Below are positions 50,921 through 57,701 of a stretch of DNA of 64,000 nucleotides, piece after piece; position 1 is the first letter of the stretch; each line of letters starts with the position of its first letter. Both the position numbers and the translations under genes were made by a program. This DNA is from Streptomyces sp. ATexAB-D23 (GTDB lineage Bacteria; Actinomycetota; Actinomycetes; Streptomycetales; Streptomycetaceae), in assembly GCF_000373645.1 (NCBI RefSeq), contig NZ_KB892068.1, positions 87,369 to 151,368 on the forward strand, read 5' to 3'. The notes beneath the pieces are model-generated. The model did no database searches and had not been told where the DNA came from. It saw only the letters and a program-made list of their open reading frames with translations.

Positions 50921-50951
50921 CGCCCGGTACCCGTCGAACGGATACCGGGCG
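50921..50951. terminator. Hairpin after precursor 2
   Basis: The arms CGCCCGGTA (50921-50929) and TACCGGGCG (50943-50951) pair, and the inner CCGT/ACGG extends the stem. It is the duplicated copy of the hairpin at 50469 and ends the leftward transcript of precursor 2. Confidence 0.75.
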
Positions 50952-50987
50952 CGAACACGGCCTACGGGCAGCGCTGCTGACGTGAGG

Positions 50988-51158
50988 TCAGGCGGAGCAG
51001 GAGGTGGTGCTGGTGGTGGAGCTGCACGTCGAGGTCGAGCTGGTGCTGGTGGAACCGGCGAGCACGACCTCGCTGGCGTCCGAGTAGTCGGAGATCTCGA
51101 AGGTCTCCGCCTCCAGCTCAAGGATCTCGTCGGCGAGGGTGCTCAGGTTCTTCTCCAT
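50988..51158 (-). CDS. RiPP precursor peptide 2 (thiazolylpeptide-type)
   Basis: 56 aa; ATG at 51158 with the RBS GGAGGAGACACC upstream. The leader is identical to that of precursor 1 through VVLAG. The core has Thr where precursor 1 has its first Cys, so it holds two Cys: it ends STSSTSTCSSTTSTTSCSA. Each precursor gene has its own promoter region and terminator because the whole unit is duplicated. Two variants may yield two related products from the same enzymes. The direction, opposite to the enzyme operon, means that precursor and enzymes are transcribed separately. Confidence 0.9.
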   Translation of the reverse strand: MEKNLSTLADEILELEAETFEISDYSDASEVVLAGSTSTSSTSTCSSTTSTTSCSA

Positions 51159-51331
51159 GGTGTCTCCTCCGGTCCGGGGCCGCCGTGTCCGGGGGCCACC
51201 ACCTGGCGTACGCCCCGAGGGGGGCGTACGCCGCCCATTGGACCGCCCGGCGCTCACCGCTCGGCATGCCTCCCGCACACACATCGCTGGCACCCGGCGC
51301 CAGCGGCCCCGACGAGCACGCCAGGAGCCCC

Positions 51332-52603
51332 ATGACCCACCCCCAGGAAGCCGCCCACCCCGCTCTGTCCCCCGCTCTCGCCCAGGAGACGGTGCGCCCC
51401 GCCCTCACCCTCTACCTGGACGTCCACCGCCATCCGGAGACCTCCGGCGACGAGGCCCGCACCGCCGCCCTGTTCGCGGACCGGCTCACCGCCGCCGGCC
51501 TCGACGTCACCCGGGGCGTCGGCGGCCACGGAGTCGTCGGCGTGCTGCGCAACGGCGAGGGCCCCCGCGTCTACCTGCGGGCCGAGCTCGACGCCCTGCC
51601 GCTCCAGGAGCGGACCGGCCTCCCGTACGCCAGCACCGGCCCGGCCATGCACGCCTGCGGCCACGATCTCCACCTGGCGGCGGCCACCGGGGCGGCGGAC
51701 CTGCTGGCCCGCACCACCGAGCACTGGCGCGGCACCCTCGTGGTGGTGGGCCAGCCCGCCGAGGAGACCCTGACCGGCGCCCGCGCCATGCTGGCGGACG
51801 GCCTCTACGAGCGGTTCGGCGTCCCCTCCGCCGTCCTCGCCCAGCACGCCGCGCCGCTCCCCGCCGGCCTGATCGCCCACGGCGGCCCCCACACCCCGGT
51901 CGCCGCCGCGAGCGCCGCCCTCACCGTCCTCGTCCACGGCCGGGGCGGTCACGCCGCGACCCCGCACCTCACCGTCGACCCCGTGGTCACGGCGGCGGCG
52001 GTGATCGGCCGCCTCCAGACGGTCGTCGCCCGCGAGGCCGCCCCCGCCGAACAGCTCACCCTCACCGTGGGCACCCTGCGCGCCGGCACCGCCGTCAACG
52101 TCGTCCCGGACACCGCCGAGCTGGGCATCGGCCTGCGCGCCCTCACCGATGACACCCTGGACCGGGCGCTGGCGGCGGTGGAACGCATCGTCCGGGCCGA
52201 GTGCGCCGCGTCGGCCTGCCCCCGCGACCCGGACCTGACCCTGCTCTCCCGCTCCCCCGCCCTGCACTGCGACCCGGCGGCGACCGAGGCGGTCCGCGCC
52301 GCGCACACCGCCCTGTACGGACGCGAACGCGTCACCGTCTGGCCCCCTTCGCTGGCCGCCGAGGACTTCCCCCTCTACGGGGACGCGGGCCGCGACCTCC
52401 ACGGCGAGACGGGAATCCCGCTGGTCTACTGGATGCTGGGGACCACGAGCCCCCGACAGTGGGCGGCCACCGGCGGCAGGGACATCCCCCCGAACCACTC
52501 CCCGCACTTCGCCCCCGCCGTCCGCACCGCACTGCCCGCGGCGATCACGGCCCTCACGTCCGCGGCGCTGGACCGGCTGGCCGAGCACTGGGACAGGCCC
52601 TAG
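51332..52603 (+). CDS. M20-family metallopeptidase / amidohydrolase
   Basis: 423 aa; ATG at 51332 with CCAGGAG upstream. The metal-binding pattern of M20D amidohydrolases is present: RAELDALPLQE, HACGHDLHLA, GQPAEETLTGARAMLADG and the late His in NHSPHFAP. The dimerisation domain is recognised at HGRGGHAATPH. Relatives hydrolyse N-acyl amino acids or small peptides. It is divergent from precursor 2 and ends the cluster. Removal of a terminal residue from the processed peptide, or a resistance role, would be possible; nothing in the sequence proves a link beyond the shared duplicated promoter region. Confidence 0.85.
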   Translation: MTHPQEAAHPALSPALAQETVRPALTLYLDVHRHPETSGDEARTAALFADRLTAAGLDVTRGVGGHGVVGVLRNGEGPRVYLRAELDALPLQERTGLPYASTGPAMHACGHDLHLAAATGAADLLARTTEHWRGTLVVVGQPAEETLTGARAMLADGLYERFGVPSAVLAQHAAPLPAGLIAHGGPHTPVAAASAALTVLVHGRGGHAATPHLTVDPVVTAAAVIGRLQTVVAREAAPAEQLTLTVGTLRAGTAVNVVPDTAELGIGLRALTDDTLDRALAAVERIVRAECAASACPRDPDLTLLSRSPALHCDPAATEAVRAAHTALYGRERVTVWPPSLAAEDFPLYGDAGRDLHGETGIPLVYWMLGTTSPRQWAATGGRDIPPNHSPHFAPAVRTALPAAITALTSAALDRLAEHWDRP

Positions 52604-52619
52604 CGGTTCATGGACACGA

Positions 52620-52784
52620 CTACGTACACGCAGCCGACGGCCACCACCAGGCGACCACGACGGCGGCGCAACCGAGCGCCGTCACCGTGCCGCTGATGGC
52701 CGTCCAGCCGATCCTCGTAACACGCCGCGCACGCCGGACGGCATCGTCGTACCCAGTGTCGTCGTCCCACTCACCTTCGGCCAT
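52620..52784 (-). CDS. Small membrane protein (tentative)
   Basis: 54 aa; the ATG at 52784 lies inside the degenerate first repeat of CRISPR array 5. The chain has an acidic start (MAEGEWDDDTGYDDAVRRAR) and one membrane helix (TAISGTVTALGCAAVVVAWW). It looks like a real small protein whose upstream region was replaced by the array; no RBS is left. It ends 16 bases after the M20 gene stop, converging with it. Confidence 0.45.
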   Translation of the reverse strand: MAEGEWDDDTGYDDAVRRARRVTRIGWTAISGTVTALGCAAVVVAWWWPSAACT

Positions 52785-53172
52785 GCACCCCGCGTGCGGG
52801 GAGCAGCGCGCAGCATTACCTACGCCGGGCCCGACCCGGGGACCATCCCCGCACGCGCGGGGAGCAGTCGTAGTCGTAAATCGATTCGCGACCGTTTCCG
52901 GGACCATCCCCGCACGCGCGGGGAGCACGAAGTCGCGGCGCTGGAGGCCGAGTACGCCGAGGGACCATCCCCGCACACGCGGGGAGCACGGCCCGGCCGA
53001 CCCCCCTCCTTGCCAGCCGTCTGGACCATCCCCGCACGCGCGGGGAGCACCCGGTGGTGCCGAAGACCGCGCCGCGCTGGGCGGGACCATCCCCGCACGC
53101 GCGGGGAGCACCAGGCGTGAAATGAACTCGGAATCGTGAAAATGGGACCATCCCCGCACGCGCGGGGAGCAC
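52778..53172 (-). CRISPR. CRISPR array 5 (7 repeats, 6 spacers; variant repeat)
   Basis: Repeats start at 52778 (degenerate), 52839, 52900, 52961, 53022, 53083 and 53144. The repeat is a variant of that in arrays 1-4: the centre reads CCCCGCACGCGCGGGG instead of CCCCGCGCGTGCGGGG, and it ends GAGCAC from the third repeat on. The repeat at 52961 has CACACGC in the loop. The leader is on the right. Spacers are 32-33 bp, all different. Confidence 0.96.
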
Positions 53173-53265
53173 TCTTCGTGACCTGCGGCTTCGTTTCGCG
53201 TGGGCGTGGTTTCTGACCACTTTCACCCATTCCGTCATAACCGCCTAAAGTTCAACAAAGTAGGA
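53173..53265 (-). promoter_or_regulatory. Leader of CRISPR array 5
   Basis: It carries GTGACCTGCGGCTTCG, TTTCTGACCACTTTCACCCA and CATAACCGCC. It is closer to the leader of array 6 than to those of arrays 1 and 2. Confidence 0.82.
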
Positions 53266-53326
53266 ACACGCCGCAAGCATAGAACAACACGCGCGCCCCC
53301 AGGTCCCGTTCACCGCAACCGCCACC

Positions 53327-53797
53327 TCACCCCTCCGCCCCCACCCGATACACCACCTTCCCCTCCACCACCTCAAACCCCAGCGCCCCGTAGAACCCCA
53401 GAGCCTGCACGTTGTCCGTGTCCCCCATCCACTCCATCCGACTGCACCCGGAACGGGCAGACGCCACCGCTCGGAGTTCCGCCATCAGGCGGGCGCCCAC
53501 GCCCCTTCCCCGCCACGCTTCACTCACGTACAGCTCCTTCAGGAACAGCGCATGCGTCGTCCCCCGCGCCGGCCAGAGGAACGAGTACGCGGCCATCCCG
53601 GCCAGGGTGCCATCGCCCGGGTCCGCGACCAGTGCCTGAGCGAGCGGGACCGGGGCGAACAAGGACTCCTCGATCTGGATGTGACGTTCCGTGAGCGGCT
53701 GGATCTCCGTGGCTCCGTAGAAGCGTTCGATCTCCTCGATCAGGGCCGCGAGGGGCGCGATGTCGTCGCGTCGGGCGGGGCGGATCGTCATCGGCAT
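53327..53797 (-). CDS. GNAT family N-acetyltransferase
   Basis: 156 aa from the ATG at 53797 (GAGGGAGACACCC upstream); a second ATG two codons in is possible. MTIRPARRDDIAPLAALIEE starts the fold; the acetyl-CoA loop is EAWRGRGVGARLMAEL and the last strand NVQALGFYGALGF. It matches the general GNAT family with a QALGFY end. The substrate is unknown. It lies between CRISPR arrays 5 and 6, with its end 60 bp from the array 5 leader. Confidence 0.88.
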   Translation of the reverse strand: MPMTIRPARRDDIAPLAALIEEIERFYGATEIQPLTERHIQIEESLFAPVPLAQALVADPGDGTLAGMAAYSFLWPARGTTHALFLKELYVSEAWRGRGVGARLMAELRAVASARSGCSRMEWMGDTDNVQALGFYGALGFEVVEGKVVYRVGAEG

Positions 53798-54171
53798 TGG
53801 GTGTCTCCCTCGGCGGTGGATCTCGTACGTGCGTCTCGCGAGCACACCGCATGTGACCATGCCCCCATAAGCATCCACCTCAACTGCGTCCCGGCGCTCG
53901 ACAACCGCGTCATCCCCGACGGTTCCGCATAGGCCCCGCGCATCGGCGACCCCGCCCTGCCCGATGGGAGCTGGAGCACGACGTCGGCGGCCTCGGCTAC
54001 GAGAGGGCAGCGGCTCACGTCCCCCGCGCTCGACGCTTGGCGCGACGCCCGATCCACTGGACGCCATCGCGCTCGCGCTCGGGTCGTTCCGGGGCTCTCG
54101 GTCCCCGTCGTACCGGCCGCTGTTACGGGTGCCGGGCCACCCAGTGCCGCGTGACGGCGGGCGCGTTCCGT
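53798..54171. other. Intergenic stretch without a supportable gene
   Basis: About 370 bp between two minus-strand GNAT genes. Open frames on both strands lack RBS, family and consistent codon use. A short plus-strand piece near 53868-53932 (ISIHLNCVPALDNRVIPDGS) could be residue of a gene. Nothing else is seen. Confidence 0.45.
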
Positions 54172-54678
54172 TCAGGCCAGGTGCTTGTGCATAACGATGC
54201 ACGGCCGGTCGTGGGCCAGGTCCTGACGCCGGCCGATCTCGCGCCACCCGAGGGACTTCCAGAAGGCCAACGCATGCGGGTTGTTCTCAAGTACGGCGAG
54301 CCGGAGGCCACTCCGCCCTTCGGCGCGAAACCGGTCCTCGACCAGCCCGACGAGCCGGCGCCCGATCCCCGTACGACGGGAGCGGCCGTCCACGATGAGC
54401 AGCCCGATCCAGGGCAGACCGTCCTTCGGATGCCGGCGCAGCAGACAGACGACCCCGACGAGTCGCCCTTCCCCACTGCGTGCGAGCAACACCTCGCCGC
54501 CCTCCATGGCGACCTCGCGGCGCAGATCGGCCTCGACCTGCGCCGCTTGGATATCGTCGGGGTCGTACTCGCCTGCCGCGCGCCAGTAGGCCGGGTTACC
54601 GACATAGAGGGCGACGACTTCGCGGATCTCCTCTGGGGTGAAGCGGAGCGAGTGGAGGCTGAGGGGGCGGGCCGACAT
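54172..54678 (-). CDS. GNAT family N-acetyltransferase
   Basis: 168 aa; ATG at 54678. The chain has RFTPEEIREVVALYVGNPAY, the acetyl-CoA loop DGRSRRTGIGRRLVGLVED and the end NNPHALAFWKSLGWREIGR, a complete GNAT. Its start is only 25 bases from the first degenerate repeat of CRISPR array 6, so its native promoter is missing and expression may depend on array transcription, which runs in the same direction. The substrate is unknown. Confidence 0.87.
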   Translation of the reverse strand: MSARPLSLHSLRFTPEEIREVVALYVGNPAYWRAAGEYDPDDIQAAQVEADLRREVAMEGGEVLLARSGEGRLVGVVCLLRRHPKDGLPWIGLLIVDGRSRRTGIGRRLVGLVEDRFRAEGRSGLRLAVLENNPHALAFWKSLGWREIGRRQDLAHDRPCIVMHKHLA

Positions 54679-54702
54679 GTCGGCCAGGGTACGGGGCGCT
54701 GG

Positions 54703-55527
54703 CCGCCGTCCCCGGAAGGTGCGGGGAGCAGTAGGCGTCACGGCCCAGCAGACCGGTGAGCGGCGGGGCATCCCCCCCCCTGGCGGGGAGCACTCGGCGG
54801 CCTGGTTCTCGCCCCACTTGCCGAGGGGGACCATTCCCGCGCGTGCGGGGGACACGCCATGGCGAGCAGCGGGGCGGCCGTGGCCTGGGGACCATCCCCG
54901 CGCGTGCGGGGAACACGCGAGGAAGTCGATATGCGCGCCGTCGATACAGGGACCATCCCCGCGCGTGCGGGGAACACATGGTGTCCGCGGCCTTCTTGAC
55001 GCTCTCCGCGGGACCACCCCCGCGCGTGCGGGGAACACGATAGCCGAGGGCCGCAAATGACCACGAGGTTGGGACCATCCCCGCGCGTGCGGGGAACACC
55101 TCTCCCGGTACACCGAGGGCTCGTTGCAAGGGGGACCATCCCCGCGCGTGCGGGGAACACTGCCCGCGCTGTTCCATGGGCTGTCCGCAGCAGGGACCAT
55201 CCCCGCGCGTGCGGGGAACACGAGCGCTGGACCTTCTCGCTGGCCCAGGCCGTGGGGACCATCCCCGCGCGTGCGGGGAACACACAGGCAGTCACCCTGT
55301 AGAGCCCGGGGCTCGGGGACCATCCCCGCGCGTGCGGGGAACACGGCACGTGCCTGTTCCAGTTCCATGGTCCACAGGGACCATCCCCGCGCGTGCGGGG
55401 AACACCACTCCGGCATTCTGCATGACGCCGATGGCCTGGGACCATCCCCGCGCGTGCGGGGAACACTCCCGGTACACCGAGGGGTCGCTCGCCGGACTGG
55501 GACCATCCCCGCGCGTGCGGGGAACAC
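54703..55527 (-). CRISPR. CRISPR array 6 (14 repeats, 13 spacers; variant repeat)
   Basis: Repeats start at 54703 and 54764 (both strongly degenerate), 54827 (two changes), then 54888, 54949, 55010, 55071, 55132, 55193, 55255, 55316, 55377, 55438 and 55499. The repeat centre is CCCCGCGCGTGCGGGG as in arrays 1-4, but it ends GGGAACAC. The leader is on the right. Two spacers (55100-55131 and 55467-55498) share CCCGGTACACCGAGGG and so target related sequences. Confidence 0.96.
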
Positions 55528-55622
55528 ACTTCCTGACCTGCGGCTTCGTCTCGCGTCAGGCCCGTTTCTGACCACCTTCACCCACTCCGGCATAACCACC
55601 CCAACGCCCACACAACAGGCAC
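55528..55622 (-). promoter_or_regulatory. Leader of CRISPR array 6
   Basis: It carries CTGACCTGCGGCTTCGTCTC, TTTCTGACCACCTTCACCCA and GGCATAACCACCCC, in the same order as the other leaders. Confidence 0.82.
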
Positions 55623-55718
55623 ACACCGCCACCCTAGGCCAACAACCGCAGCCACACCCCCCGTTCACCCTCCCTCAAGCCCCACCCCAACCGCACCCCA
55701 CCCACGTAAGGTGCCCAG

Positions 55719-56589
55719 ATGATCGTCATCCCGGAGGAGTTCGCCCGGACCACCGTCGAGCGCGAGGGCAGCGCCGGGGCGACCTGGCTCGCGGAACTTC
55801 CGGTAATCGTCGCCGACCTGATCGACGCGTGGGGCTGCGCACCCGACGGCCCCCTCACCCACGGCGGCGTCGGCGTCATCCTCCCCGTACGACGCGACCA
55901 CACGCCCCCCGCCGTCCTCAAGGTCTCCTTCCCCCACCCGGGCAACGACCACGAACCCGACGCCTTCGTCGCCTGGGGCGGGTGCGGGGCCGTAAGCCTC
56001 TACGAGCGGGACGACAGCCGGTACGCGATGCTGCTGGAGCGGGCCTCGACGGTGACGCTCGCCGAGGCCGTCGACGGGGACGACGTGGCTCAGCGAGCGG
56101 GCCGGGGAGTGGGAGGACGGGCTGCGCACCGACGACGTCGAGTTCGCGCACCCCCTGCCACGGCCCGTCATCGGCTCCGCCCTCGCCACCGTAAGGGAGT
56201 TGGGGCGGGCGCAGCCCGACACGCTCGTCCACGGGGATCTGCACGGGCGGAACATCCTGCGGGCCGAACGTGAGCCCTGGCTGGCCGTTGATCCCAAGGG
56301 ATACGTGGGCGACCCGGCTTATGACGCCGGGGCGTTGATGAAGTCCCACGCGTACGCACTCGCCGGCACCCACGATCTCCGCAGCACCGCCCATCGCATC
56401 GTCGACGTCTTCGCCGACGCCGCCGAGCTGGAGCGTGAACGCGTCCGCCGCTGGGCGCAGTTGCACGCCGTGCAAGCCGCCTTCTGGGCCCGGCGGCACG
56501 GGTTCCGGGTCGCCCGTGGCGGGCCCGAGCTGGAGTGGGTCACCGCCTTCGCGGACCGGCTGGCGGAGTTGTTGACCGAGCCCTCCTGA
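55719..56589 (+). pseudogene. Aminoglycoside/hydroxyurea-type phosphotransferase, frameshifted
   Basis: From the ATG at 55719 the first 120 or so codons encode the N-lobe (GATWLAELPVIVADLIDAWG, AVLKVSFPHPGNDHEPDAF, YAMLLERAS). After about 56085 the sense moves to the +1 frame, which continues EWEDGLRTDDVEFAHPLPRP and holds the catalytic loop TLVHGDLHGRNIL and AVDPKGYVGDPAYDAG to the stop at 56589. Relative to intact APH(6)/hydroxyurea-kinase-like proteins, some 30 residues between the lobes also seem missing. So a deletion with frameshift has broken the gene; no functional start for the C-lobe is evident. Confidence 0.78.
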
Positions 56590-56713
56590 GGGCCTTCACC
56601 GCGTTGGGCCCTTCACCACCTCACGAAGCAGGGTCCTGAATCGTCGGCCTTGAAGAGGCCTTGAACTTGAATAGGCCTTGGAGAGCAGCCCCCTCGGAAG
56701 CGGAGAACAACGC

Positions 56714-57070
56714 ATGCGCACCGCCTACCTGACGGTCACCATCCTCGGCATCTTCTTCAACGGTGCCGCCGCAGTGACCTACCTCATCGGCCACGAATAC
56801 CCCAAGTCCCAGGCCGACATGAAGGGCATCCCCCGCAAGTACGTCCCCTGGCTGGGCATGTGCCTGGCCGCAGGCACCCTCGGGCTGCTCGCCGGGTTCG
56901 CCGTGCCCGCGCTCGGCACGCTCGCCGCGTGCGGGCTGATCCTCTACTTCATCGGCGCGATCATCGCCCATCTGCGCGTCGGATCAAGAAACATCGTCGG
57001 TGGGATCGTCTTTCTGGCTACGGCCGTCGCCGCCCTGATCCTGGGCGTGCAATACCACGGGGCCTGGTGA
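56714..57070 (+). CDS. DoxX-like four-helix membrane protein
   Basis: 118 aa; ATG at 56714 with AAGCGGAGAAC upstream. Four hydrophobic helices are seen, for example YLTVTILGIFFNGAAAVTYL and AVAALILGVQYHG, and the loop YPKSQADMKGIPRKYVPWLG. This is the layout of the DoxX-like family, often linked to redox or thiol stress in actinobacteria. The exact role is unknown. It converges with the acetyltransferase gene (9 bases between). Confidence 0.8.
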   Translation: MRTAYLTVTILGIFFNGAAAVTYLIGHEYPKSQADMKGIPRKYVPWLGMCLAAGTLGLLAGFAVPALGTLAACGLILYFIGAIIAHLRVGSRNIVGGIVFLATAVAALILGVQYHGAW

Positions 57071-57079
57071 GCGAGCCGC

Positions 57080-57673
57080 CTATCTGCGGGTCGCGAGGTC
57101 CGCGTCCGTGATCGGCCGGACCACCCGGCACGGCGTACCGACCGCGACGCTCATCGGAGGAATGTCGCGGCTCACGACGCTGCCCGCGCCGATCACCGAG
57201 CCGTAGCCGATGCGGACGCCCGGCAGGACGACCACGTTGCTGCCGATCCACACCTTGTCCTCGATGACGATCGGCTCCGAAAAGCGGCCGAAATCCGCCC
57301 GGCGCGCGGGATGGACCGGGTGTCCCGTCGTGGTCAGGGTCACGCCGGGGGCGATCATGACGTCGTCGCCGATGTGGATGCCGACGTCGTCCACGAACGT
57401 CAGGTTCACGTTGCCGAAGAAGTCGTCTCCGATGTGGACGTTGCTGCCGAACGCCGCGTGGAACGGGGGCAGCAGCACGGTGCGTTCACCGACGGAGGCG
57501 AGGATCTCGACCAGCAGCTCCCGGCGTCGTTCCGCTTCGCCCGGCGGCGTGTGGTTGTACGCGAAGATCTCGTCCTCGCGGCGGCGGGGCGCCAGGAAGG
57601 CCGCCTCGGTCTCGGTGTAGAGGAGCCCCTTGGCGATCCGGGCGAGGACTTCTTCGTGCTGGGCATCGGCCAC
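57080..57673 (-). CDS. Sugar O-acetyltransferase (Maa/LacA type, hexapeptide repeat)
   Basis: 197 aa; GTG at 57673. The N-terminal mac domain (RIAKGLLYTETEAAFLAPRR) is followed by a left-handed beta-helix with hexapeptide repeats (VHIGDDFFGNVNLTFVDDV, IHIGDDVMIAPGVTL, VWIGSNVVVLPGVRIGYGSV) and the catalytic His in TTTGHPVHP. This is the maltose/galactoside O-acetyltransferase family, which transfers acetyl from acetyl-CoA to a sugar 6-hydroxyl. The full family length is present. The true substrate is often not maltose. Confidence 0.9.
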   Translation of the reverse strand: MADAQHEEVLARIAKGLLYTETEAAFLAPRRREDEIFAYNHTPPGEAERRRELLVEILASVGERTVLLPPFHAAFGSNVHIGDDFFGNVNLTFVDDVGIHIGDDVMIAPGVTLTTTGHPVHPARRADFGRFSEPIVIEDKVWIGSNVVVLPGVRIGYGSVIGAGSVVSRDIPPMSVAVGTPCRVVRPITDADLATRR

Positions 57674-57701
57674 GGCGGTACGTATCCCTTCGGTTGACGC
57701 T

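Larger units (their letters stand above)
50469..51345. repeat. Tandem duplication of the precursor unit (period about 445 bp)
   Basis: Hairpin, precursor gene, RBS, intergenic region and the first bases of the M20 gene occur twice: hairpins at 50469 and 50921, precursor stops at 50545 and 50988, and GGAGCCCCATGACCC at about 50879 and the M20 start at 51332. The first copy of the M20 start (ATG at 50886) leads nowhere. The offset of 443-452 bp varies by small indels, so the duplication is not brand new. Confidence 0.85.
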
